Source: Mycolicibacterium vaccae NBRC 14118 = CIP 105934 (GTDB lineage: Bacteria > Actinomycetota > Actinomycetes > Mycobacteriales > Mycobacteriaceae). Taken from it: a stretch of 35,223 bases of DNA. A model generated the notes under the pieces. The model worked only from the letters and a program-made list of their open reading frames with translations. It ran no database searches and was not told the DNA's origin. The translations under genes were made by a program, and so were the position numbers. The DNA lies in contig NZ_BCRS01000051.1 of NCBI RefSeq assembly GCF_001552715.1, forward strand, positions 1-35,223, read 5' to 3'. How positions within the stretch are numbered: the stretch's first letter is position 1; each line of letters begins with the position of its first letter. Positions 26,068 through 32,670 of this stretch are shown here, piece after piece.

Positions 26068-27191
26068 CGGATCTCCCGGAACCGCTCGGCGATGCGTTCG
26101 GGGGTGGTGTCGTTGATCCACGCGCCCATCCCCGATTCCGATCCGGCCAGGTATTTCAGCCGGCCCGGCGCACGCATCACCGAGAACAACTGCAGGTGCA
26201 AGCGGCCCAGTTCCCGCTGCGGGCCCAGCGGCGCCTGGTGCCACGCCGCGACGTAGGGCGTCTCGTCGACGCCGTCGAAGAACCGGTCGACCCGGGCCAG
26301 CAGATCCAGGTAGACGGTGGCCAGCTCGTCGCGCTCGTCGTCGGTGAGTTCGGTGAAATCGGCGACCGCGCGGTGCGGCAGCAGATGCACCTCCATCGGC
26401 CAGCGTGCCGCGGCCGGGACGAACGCCGTCCACCGTTGCCCCGCCACCACGATCCGGTGCCCGGCCCGCCGCTCGGCCTCGAGCACGTCGGCGAACAGAT
26501 CGCCGCCGGTGGCCGCGCGGTGCCGCCGGGCCTGGCGCATCACCGCCTCGGTCCGCGGCGGAAGGTAGGGGTAGGCGTAGATCTGGCCGTGCGGATGGGT
26601 CAGAGTCACCCCGATCTGCCTGCCGCGGTTCTCGAAGCAGAACACCTGAGCGACGTCGGGCAGCGTGGACAGTTCGGCGGTCCGGTCCGCCCACACGTCG
26701 ATCACGGTGCGGGCGCGGCGGTGCCCGATGGTGGCGAAGCTGGCGTGCGGGTCGCTGGTGAAGCAGACCACCTCGCAGCAGCCGGTGCCCGGCCTCAGCG
26801 GCCACAGCGGTTCGCCGTCGAGGTAGGGCGGCAGATCCTGGTCGCCGGCCCGTTCCGACAGCGACGGGAACCGGTTCTCGAACACCACGACGTCGTAGTC
26901 GGCGGCCGGGATCTCGGTGGCCGGGCCACCCGGACGGGTGGGCGCCAGCGGGGAGTCGCCGGCCGGGGGCAGGTAGGTGCGGTCCATGCGCTGGGCCGCG
27001 ATCGCGATCCACTCCCCGGTCAGCACGTCGTAGCGCAACTGGGACTGCGAGGTGGCCGGCGGCAGCACACGAGGGTCGCGGGCGGTGCGGGGCGGGGCGT
27101 CGCTGTCGTCGAAATAGATCAGCCTGCGCCCGTCCGCCAGGGTCGTCACCGTCTTACGCACGGGCGGAACATCGTTGCGGGGTAAGGCCAT
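26064..27191 (-). CDS. galT: Galactose-1-phosphate uridylyltransferase
   Basis: HIT-superfamily enzyme that exchanges UMP between UDP-glucose and galactose 1-phosphate in the Leloir pathway; 375 residues. The active-site motif HPHGQ lies at 199-203, with H201 the expected nucleophile. DYDVVVFENRFPSLS, GCCEVVCFTSDPHASF and the C-terminal WHQAPLGPQRELGRLHLQLFSV are family blocks. The zinc CPLCP motif that many homologues have before the FENRFPS block reads SPLAP here (S80, A83), so that structural zinc site seems lost. It lies 7 bp after the permease gene and overlaps galK by 4 bp. No galE is in the window. Confidence 0.94.
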   Translation of the reverse strand: MALPRNDVPPVRKTVTTLADGRRLIYFDDSDAPPRTARDPRVLPPATSQSQLRYDVLTGEWIAIAAQRMDRTYLPPAGDSPLAPTRPGGPATEIPAADYDVVVFENRFPSLSERAGDQDLPPYLDGEPLWPLRPGTGCCEVVCFTSDPHASFATIGHRRARTVIDVWADRTAELSTLPDVAQVFCFENRGRQIGVTLTHPHGQIYAYPYLPPRTEAVMRQARRHRAATGGDLFADVLEAERRAGHRIVVAGQRWTAFVPAAARWPMEVHLLPHRAVADFTELTDDERDELATVYLDLLARVDRFFDGVDETPYVAAWHQAPLGPQRELGRLHLQLFSVMRAPGRLKYLAGSESGMGAWINDTTPERIAERFREIR

Positions 27192-27198
27192 CGGAGTC

Positions 27199-28449
27199 TC
27201 AGCGACCGCCGCGCCGCTTGTTGTACACGTCGAAGCCCACCGCGGCCAGCAGCACGAGGCCCTTGATGACCTGCTGCACGTCGGTGCCGATGCCCATGAT
27301 CGACATCCCGTTGTTGAGCACGCCGAGCACCAGCCCGCCGATGATGGCGCCGAACACGGTGCCGACCCCGCCGCTGGAGGACGCGCCGCCGATGAACGCC
27401 GCGGCGATGGCCTCCAATTCGAAGTTGATGCCGGCCTGCGGGGTCGCCGAGTTCAGCCTCGCGGCGAACATCAGGCCCGCGACCGCGGCGAGCGCGCCCA
27501 TGTTGACGAACACCAGCAGCGTGACCCACCGGTTGCGCACACCGGACAGCTTCGCCGCCGCGGCGTTGCCGCCGACCGCGTACACCTGACGACCGAATAC
27601 GGTGTTGCGCATCAGGAACGCGTAGATCAGCGTCAGCACCACCAGGATGATGCCGACGATCGGCACGCCGCGGTAGCTGGCCAGCAGCAGCGTGACCGCA
27701 CCGAGAGCCACGACGATCGCCGCGCATTTCACGACGAACAGCGGCAGGCCCGAAACCGGCTGGCCGTACCGGGTCTGGGAGCGCCGCCGGCGGATCTGCA
27801 TGCCGACCGCGGCGATGGTGATCACCCCGCCGAGCAGGATCGTCGGCCAGTGGTAGAGCGCGTCGGTCCCCCACTCGGGCAGAAAGCCGCTGCTGAAGGT
27901 CTGCAGCGCCGGGGGCATCGGCGCGATGGACTGCCCCTGCAGGATGTACTGGGTGGCGCCGCGGAAGATCAGCATGCCGCCGAGGGTCACGATGAACGAC
28001 GGGATGCCGACGAAAGCGATCCAGAATCCCTGCCAGGCGCCGATCAGTGCGCCCATCGCCACGCAGAGCACCACGGCCAACAGCCACGGCATGTCGTTGC
28101 GCACCATCAGGACCGCCGACATCGCACCGGTGAACGCCGCGATCGAGCCGACCGACAGGTCGATGTGGCCGTTGATGATCACGATCACCATCCCGATGGC
28201 GAGCACCAGGATGTAGCCGTTCTGCTGGATGATGTTGGTGACGTTGAGCGGCATCAGCAGGATGCCGTCGGTCCACACCTGGAACAGCAGCACGATCGCC
28301 AGCAGGGCGACCACCATGCCGGACTGGCGGATGTGGGAGATCAGGAACTGCGAGATCCGGTCCCGCAGCCCCGGCGGTTCCGATCGGGATCCGTTGGGCG
28401 GCTGGGCCACCGGCGAATTCGGCGACGGCTGGTCGACGGTGGTGGTCAC
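27199..28449 (-). CDS. mmsB: Multiple-sugar ABC importer permease (MmsB/GguB-like)
   Basis: A 416-residue permease, long for the BPD_transp_2 class, as is normal for MmsB/GguB and XylH. A Pro/Ser-rich cytoplasmic N-terminus precedes about ten membrane helices. The core AIGMVIVIINGHIDLSVGSIAAFTGA is followed by GIPSFIVTLGGMLIFRGATQYILQGQSIAPMP, and later by ARLNSATPQAGINFELEAIAAAFIGGASSSGGVGTVFGA. GTG 28449 gives five bases between it and the ATPase stop; AAAGGA lies rather far upstream, so a slightly different start is possible. It forms the channel for the ChvE-like protein encoded two genes upstream. Confidence 0.9.
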   Translation of the reverse strand: MTTTVDQPSPNSPVAQPPNGSRSEPPGLRDRISQFLISHIRQSGMVVALLAIVLLFQVWTDGILLMPLNVTNIIQQNGYILVLAIGMVIVIINGHIDLSVGSIAAFTGAMSAVLMVRNDMPWLLAVVLCVAMGALIGAWQGFWIAFVGIPSFIVTLGGMLIFRGATQYILQGQSIAPMPPALQTFSSGFLPEWGTDALYHWPTILLGGVITIAAVGMQIRRRRSQTRYGQPVSGLPLFVVKCAAIVVALGAVTLLLASYRGVPIVGIILVVLTLIYAFLMRNTVFGRQVYAVGGNAAAAKLSGVRNRWVTLLVFVNMGALAAVAGLMFAARLNSATPQAGINFELEAIAAAFIGGASSSGGVGTVFGAIIGGLVLGVLNNGMSIMGIGTDVQQVIKGLVLLAAVGFDVYNKRRGGR

Positions 28450-28454
28450 GAAAA

Positions 28455-29990
28455 TCAGCGTCCTTTCATCATCAGCCGCATCAGGGTTTCCTGATCGGCG
28501 CGCTCCCGGTCCACCTCACCGGTGAGCCGTCCCTGACTGAGCGCGTAGATGCGGTCGCAGAGGCCGAGGAGCTCGGGTAGTTCGGAGGAGATCACGATGA
28601 CGGCCTTACCGCGGGCTGCCAGTTCGTTGATGATCTGGTAGATCTCGTATTTGGCGCCGACGTCGATCCCGCGGGTCGGCTCGTCCAGGATCAGCACGTC
28701 GGGGTCGGTGAACAACCACTTGCTCAGCACGACCTTCTGCTGGTTGCCGCCGGAGAGTGTGCCTGCGACCGTCGCCACCGACGCCGTCTTGATCCGCATC
28801 GATTCGCAGAACTGTTCGCCCACCGAGGTTTCGGCGTGGAAGTCGATCACCGACCGCCGGCTGATCTTGTCCAGCGACGCCAGCGTGATGCTGGTGGCGA
28901 CGGTGTCCATCAGGTTCAATCCGAGCTGTTTGCGGTCCTCGGTCACATAGGCGATGCCGTTGTCGATCGCGGCGGGCACTGTGCTGGTGTTGATCTCACG
29001 CTCGCCCTTGTTGACCCGGCCGCCCACGTATCTGCCGTAGGACCGGCCGAACACGCTCATCGCCAGCTCGGTGCGCCCGGCGCCCATCAGGCCCGCGATC
29101 CCGACGATCTCGCCGGCGCGCACGTCCAGGGACACGTCGTCGACCACCTTGCGGTGCTGGTCGATCGGGTGCAGCACGGTCCAGTTCGACACCGAGAACG
29201 CCACCGGGCCGATCTCGCGCTCCGGCCGCGGCGGGAACCGGTGGGTCAGGTCGCGGCCCACCATGCCGCGCACGATGGCGTCCTCGGTCAGCCCGTCGGC
29301 GACGCGGACCGTGTCGATGGTGGCGCCGTCGCGCAACGTCGTCACCGCATCCGCGATCTGCAGCACCTCGTTGAGCTTGTGCGAGATCAGGATCGAGGTC
29401 AGCCCGTGCTCGCGCAGGTCGGCGATCAGGTCCAGCAGGTGGCGGCTGTCGCCGTCGTTGAGCGCCGCGGTGGGCTCGTCGAGGATCAGCAGCCGCACGT
29501 CTTTGGCCAGGGCCTTGGCGATCTCCACCAGCTGCTGCTTGCCCACCCCGATGTCGGCGACCCGCGTCTGCGGGCTCTCGTCCAGCCCGACGCGTTCCAG
29601 CAGCTCGCCGGCACGCACCAGGGTGCGGTCCCAGTCGATGACGCCGAAGCGGCGGATCTCGTTGCCCAGAAACAGGTTCTCGGCGATCGACAGGTAGGGC
29701 ACCAACGCAAGCTCCTGATGGATGATCGCGATGCCGCACTTCTCGCTGGACCGGATGTCCTTGAACTCACACAGGTCTCCGTCGAAGTAGATCTCCCCGC
29801 GGTAGCTTCCGTGCGGATACACGCCGCTGAGGACCTTCATCAGCGTGGACTTGCCCGCCCCGTTCTCGCCGCAGATGGCGTGGATCTCACCGGAACCGAC
29901 CCGCAGGTCGACGTCGGCCAGCGCGCGGACCCCGGGGAACTCCTTGGTGATCCCCTTCATCTCCAGCAGTGCCGGCGGGTGCGACGTCAC
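28455..29990 (-). CDS. mmsA: Multiple-sugar ABC importer ATPase (MmsA/GguA-like)
   Basis: A 511-residue tandem ATPase. First domain: Walker [10 protein letters not shown], signature region [18 protein letters not shown], Walker [13 protein letters not shown]. Second domain: [17 protein letters not shown] in place of Walker A, intact [16 protein letters not shown], and [20 protein letters not shown]. The [14 protein letters not shown] segment is characteristic of the MmsA/GguA subgroup. GTG 29990 overlaps the chvE stop by GTGA. The frame is open for another 370 codons upstream inside chvE, but without any domain similarity. Confidence 0.93.
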   Translation of the reverse strand: MTSHPPALLEMKGITKEFPGVRALADVDLRVGSGEIHAICGENGAGKSTLMKVLSGVYPHGSYRGEIYFDGDLCEFKDIRSSEKCGIAIIHQELALVPYLSIAENLFLGNEIRRFGVIDWDRTLVRAGELLERVGLDESPQTRVADIGVGKQQLVEIAKALAKDVRLLILDEPTAALNDGDSRHLLDLIADLREHGLTSILISHKLNEVLQIADAVTTLRDGATIDTVRVADGLTEDAIVRGMVGRDLTHRFPPRPEREIGPVAFSVSNWTVLHPIDQHRKVVDDVSLDVRAGEIVGIAGLMGAGRTELAMSVFGRSYGRYVGGRVNKGEREINTSTVPAAIDNGIAYVTEDRKQLGLNLMDTVATSITLASLDKISRRSVIDFHAETSVGEQFCESMRIKTASVATVAGTLSGGNQQKVVLSKWLFTDPDVLILDEPTRGIDVGAKYEIYQIINELAARGKAVIVISSELPELLGLCDRIYALSQGRLTGEVDRERADQETLMRLMMKGR

Positions 29991-31075
29991 TGCACCTGCG
30001 CCTGCGTGTAGTAGCCGGAATCCACCAGCACCTGTTCGTAATTGGACTTGTCGACGCTCACCGGCTCCAGCAGGTGGGCGGGCACCACTTTGACCCCGTT
30101 GTCGTAGGTCTCGGTGTCGTTGACCATCGGTTCGCCGCCGGTGAGCACCGCATCGGACATCTGGACGGCGGACCTGGCCAGCTCGCGGGTGTCCTTGAAC
30201 ACCGTCTGCGTCTGCTCGCCCGCGACGATCGACTGCACCGACGCCAACTCGGCGTCCTGGCCGGTGACCACCGGCAGCGGCCGTGCGGCATTGCCGTAGC
30301 CGGCGCTCTTGAGTGCCGAGATCACCCCGCGGGAGATGCCGTCGTAGGGCGAGAGCACCGCGTTCACCGGCACGGTGGTATAGGCCTGGCTGAGCAGGTT
30401 GTCCATCCGCGACTGGGCGAGCCCACCGTCCCACCGCAGGGTGGCGGCCTGATTGAAGTCGGTCTGTCCGCTGCGCACCACCAGCTTGCCGCTGTCGAGG
30501 TAGGGCTTGAGCACGCTCATCGCCCCGTCGTAGAAGAACGTCGCGTTGTTGTCGTCGGGCGAGCCGGCGAACACCTCGATGTTCAGCGGGGCGGGCGCGG
30601 TGTCGGGCTTGAGTGTGTCGACGATGTAGCGGGCCTGCAGCACACCGACTTTGAAGTTGTCGAAGGTGGCGTAGTAGTCGGCGTTGGCGGTGCCCCGGAT
30701 CAGCCGGTCGTAGCTGATCACCGGAATGTCGGCCGCCGCGGCGTTCTCCAGGGTGGCGGTCAGCGACGAGCCGTCGATCGGTGCGATGACGAGCAGGTCG
30801 ACACCCTTGGTGATCATGTTCTCGATCTGCGAGACCTGGTTCTGCACGACGTCGTCGCCGTACTGCAGATCGGTCTGGTACCCCAGCTCCTGGAACTGGT
30901 TGACCATGTTCTGTCCGTCGGCCACCCACCGTTCGGAGGACTTGGTCGGCATCGCGATGCCGATGGTGCCCTTGCCTGCGCCGGAGTCGGCGGTTTCGGC
31001 GGCCCTGCCGCAGCCGGCCAGCGCCGCGGCCAGCAGCGCGATCACCACGACCGCCGCCCAGTTCAGTTTTCTCAT
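29987..31075 (-). CDS. chvE: ChvE-like monosaccharide-binding lipoprotein
   Basis: A 362-residue sugar-binding lipoprotein: lipobox LAGC with C22, then a mature part very close to Agrobacterium ChvE. Matching blocks are [113 protein letters not shown] and [29 protein letters not shown]. ChvE binds L-arabinose, D-galactose, D-xylose, D-fucose and other pyranoses, which fits the two sugar pathways encoded here. ATG 31075 has GGGAGG 6 nt upstream. First gene of chvE-mmsA-mmsB-galT-galK. Confidence 0.93.
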   Translation of the reverse strand: MRKLNWAAVVVIALLAAALAGCGRAAETADSGAGKGTIGIAMPTKSSERWVADGQNMVNQFQELGYQTDLQYGDDVVQNQVSQIENMITKGVDLLVIAPIDGSSLTATLENAAAADIPVISYDRLIRGTANADYYATFDNFKVGVLQARYIVDTLKPDTAPAPLNIEVFAGSPDDNNATFFYDGAMSVLKPYLDSGKLVVRSGQTDFNQAATLRWDGGLAQSRMDNLLSQAYTTVPVNAVLSPYDGISRGVISALKSAGYGNAARPLPVVTGQDAELASVQSIVAGEQTQTVFKDTRELARSAVQMSDAVLTGGEPMVNDTETYDNGVKVVPAHLLEPVSVDKSNYEQVLVDSGYYTQAQVQ

Positions 31076-31113
31076 CGACAACCTCCCGAGATTCGGGCCG
31101 ACCGCCCACGGAA

Positions 31114-31127
31114 TATGAGCGTTAACA
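31114..31127. promoter_or_regulatory. LacI-type operator downstream of the chvE promoter
   Basis: TATGAGCGTTAACA matches TGTTAGCGCTAACA at 10 of 14 positions, with the whole core half GCG-TAACA conserved apart from one base. It covers about +4 to +17 of the predicted chvE transcript. Confidence 0.6.
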
Positions 31128-31137
31128 TGCGGGCATA

Positions 31138-31167
31138 AGTATGTGATGGCGCTCACGGCGTTGTCAA
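31138..31167 (-). promoter_or_regulatory. Promoter of the chvE-mmsAB-galTK operon
   Basis: On the minus strand TTGACA (31167-31162), an 18-bp spacer and CATACT (31143-31138). The -35 is perfect and the -10 matches TATAAT at four positions. Start near 31131 gives a leader of about 55 nt. A weak second operator-like site (31144-31157, 10 of 14) lies inside the spacer. Confidence 0.6.
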
Positions 31168-31219
31168 CGGTCTGTCGACACGAGGTGGAGCGGCGCTCTG
31201 TCGCCCGAGATCGCGGGGC

Positions 31220-31225
31220 TACATT
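31220..31225 (+). promoter_or_regulatory. -10 box of the second lacI, predicting a leaderless mRNA
   Basis: TACATT (TANNNT pattern) ends 6 nt before GTG 31232 and there is no ribosome-binding sequence. This is the arrangement of leaderless transcripts, which are frequent in mycobacteria. Confidence 0.5.
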
Positions 31226-31231
31226 CGGAAC

Positions 31232-32278
31232 GTGCCAGCACCCCAGGGAGGAACCGGGAGAACCCGCCGAACCGGACGCCACGTCAGCATGTTCGACGTG
31301 GCCCGCCTGGCCGGCGTCTCCCACCAGACCGTCTCGCGGGTGCTCAACGGATCCGACGCAGTCAAGGAATCCACGCGCCAGCGCGTCACCGAGGCGATCG
31401 ACCAACTGGGCTACCGGCGCAACATGGCCGCGCGGGCACTCGTCACCCGCCGGACCGCCACCATCGGCGTCATCTGTTTCAACACCACACTTTTCGGACC
31501 GGCAAGCATGCTCTACGCGATCGAGCAGGCCGCCACCGAGGCGGGCTTCTTCGTCAGCGTCGCCACCGATTCGACCGTCGACAGCACCACCCTTCCGCGC
31601 GCGCTGAACAGGCTGGAGGAACAGTCGGTGGAGGGCGTGATCGTGATCGCCCCACTGGCGGCCAACCGGGAAGCCCTGCGCGCGCTGCGCAACCCGGTGC
31701 CCGTCGTCGCCGTGGACGCCACGGCAGGGCTGGGCATCCCGGTCGTGGGCGTCGACCAGGCCGACGGCGCCCGTCAGATGACCCGCCACCTGCTCGAGGC
31801 CGGCGCCGCGACGGTGTGGCACGTCTCCGGCGAAGATGAGTGGACGGAGACCGATGCCCGGCTGGAAGGCTGGCGCAGCGAACTCATCGCCCAGGGGCGC
31901 GAGGTGCCCGAGCCGTTGCACGGCGACTGGACGCCGCGCTCGGGCTATGCGGCGGGGCGGCGACTGGGCGCCGATCCCGCGGTGGAGGCGGTGTTCGTCG
32001 CCAACGACCAGATGGCGCTCGGCGTGCTGCGCGGGCTGGCCGACGCGGGGCGCATGGTGCCGGGCGACGTGTTGGTCGGCGGCTTCGACGACATTCCCGA
32101 GGCCGAGTTCTTCTGCCCGCCGTTGACCACGGTGCGCCAGGACTTCACGTCGGTGGGGCGGCGCAGCGTGGACCTGCTGCTCGAGGAGATCGAGCGTGGA
32201 CCCGAAGGGCAACCGTCCACCGCGAGCGCGGTGATCCCGGCCGAACTCGTCATCCGGCAGAGCTCCCGGCGCGACTGA
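31232..32278 (+). CDS. LacI-family transcriptional regulator 2
   Basis: A 348-residue LacI/GalR repressor, paralogous to the one at 21352. The helix-turn-helix reads [20 protein letters not shown] (residues 22-41), identical to the paralogue through the recognition helix, with hinge [15 protein letters not shown]. The ligand domain has [23 protein letters not shown] and [26 protein letters not shown] 31232 lies just after a -10 box; an ATG at 31289 would leave only two residues before the helix-turn-helix. It is divergent from the chvE operon and upstream of araBD on the same strand, so it probably controls both. Its last four codons are included in a 100-bp direct repeat. Confidence 0.9.
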   Translation: MPAPQGGTGRTRRTGRHVSMFDVARLAGVSHQTVSRVLNGSDAVKESTRQRVTEAIDQLGYRRNMAARALVTRRTATIGVICFNTTLFGPASMLYAIEQAATEAGFFVSVATDSTVDSTTLPRALNRLEEQSVEGVIVIAPLAANREALRALRNPVPVVAVDATAGLGIPVVGVDQADGARQMTRHLLEAGAATVWHVSGEDEWTETDARLEGWRSELIAQGREVPEPLHGDWTPRSGYAAGRRLGADPAVEAVFVANDQMALGVLRGLADAGRMVPGDVLVGGFDDIPEAEFFCPPLTTVRQDFTSVGRRSVDLLLEEIERGPEGQPSTASAVIPAELVIRQSSRRD

Positions 32279-32364
32279 AACCTCAGGCGTCACACACATC
32301 CACGTTCGGCAGACAAAGTGCGAGAAGACCCCTGCACAACGTGGATAGCTGTGACCCATGGGAC
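32265..32364. repeat. 100-bp direct repeat, copy 1
   Basis: Nearly identical (one mismatch seen) to 32423-32522, offset 158 bp. It begins inside the last codons of the second lacI. It contains an inverted repeat: GTCACA/TGTGAC (32289-32294, 32350-32355) outside ATCCACGTT/AACGTGGAT (32298-32306, 32338-32346). On RNA this would be a long hairpin without a T-tract. The 58 bp between the copies resemble nothing recognised. Confidence 0.9.
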
Positions 32365-32422
32365 CCCTGGTACTCGGGCGCCTTTGGCACCGACCGGCGC
32401 GTCCCCGAGCCGACCGCAGGCA

Positions 32423-32522
32423 CCCGGCGCGACTGAAACCTCAGGCGTCACACATATCCACGTTCGGCAGACAAAGTGCGAGAAGACCCCTGCACAACGT
32501 GGATAGCTGTGACCCATGGGAC
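32423..32522. repeat. 100-bp direct repeat, copy 2
   Basis: Second copy, with the inverted arms ATCCACGTT/AACGTGGAT at 32456-32464 and 32496-32504. The mismatch is CACACAC versus CACACAT before the left arm. It ends 30 bp before the -35 box of araB. Because both copies include lacI 3'-end bases, a tandem duplication of local sequence is the simplest origin. Confidence 0.9.
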
Positions 32523-32552
32523 TCATCCACCCCCGGAACCGACGACTGACCG

Positions 32553-32582
32553 TTGACCGACGCGGAATGTTATCGCTAACAT
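32553..32582 (+). promoter_or_regulatory. Promoter of the araB-araD operon
   Basis: TTGACC (32553-32558), an 18-bp spacer and TAACAT (32577-32582): the same spacing and identical -10 as the ytfQ promoter. Start expected near 32589, giving a leader of about 78 nt to araB. Confidence 0.72.
32568..32581. promoter_or_regulatory. LacI-type operator 1 of araB
   Basis: TGTTATCGCTAACA, 13 of 14 with the consensus TGTTAGCGCTAACA. It overlaps the -10 box in the same register as at the ytfQ promoter. Confidence 0.75.
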
Positions 32583-32595
32583 GTGAGCGCTAACA
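32582..32595. promoter_or_regulatory. LacI-type operator 2 of araB
   Basis: TGTGAGCGCTAACA, 13 of 14 with the consensus, directly abutting operator 1 and covering the expected transcription start. Confidence 0.72.
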
Positions 32596-32619
32596 CAGTC
32601 AGCCGCAAAGGTGATCCGT

Positions 32620-32670
32620 ATGCCGCACCCTCGTCCCATCGCATCACCCGACCTTCCCGGTGCGTCATGA
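32620..32670 (+). CDS. Possible 16-residue leader peptide coupled to araB
   Basis: A short frame, ATG 32620 to TGA 32668-32670, encoding MPHPRPIASPDLPGAS. AAAGG (32607-32611) stands 8 nt before its ATG, a good ribosome-binding distance. Its stop overlaps the araB ATG as ATGA (32667-32670). araB itself has no ribosome-binding sequence, so ribosomes finishing this frame could start araB. The peptide has no recognisable function; proline codons make up 5 of 16. It may still be chance. Confidence 0.4.
   Translation: MPHPRPIASPDLPGAS

Noticed and set aside
24841..27012. An apparently continuous GalK-long frame that could suggest a GalT-GalK fusion
   Set aside because: The upstream part overlaps galT in another frame and encodes Arg/Pro/Gly-rich sequence without domains; the GTGA junction at 26064-26067 gives two normal-length proteins.
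29991..31109. N-terminal extension of the MmsA ATPase through the chvE gene
   Set aside because: This is a shadow frame of a well-supported binding-protein gene; the ATPase has full family length from GTG 29990.
32265..32522. Repeat pair as a CRISPR array or integron attC sites
   Set aside because: Only two units of 100 bp with one 58-bp spacer and no cas genes; the inverted arms do not fit the attC core pattern (RYYYAAC/GTTRRRY), and no integrase other than XerC is present.
32583..32666. Upstream extension of araB to an in-frame GTG at 32583 (28 extra residues)
   Set aside because: The GTG lies within the second operator and before the predicted transcription start, and the added residues have no AraB similarity.
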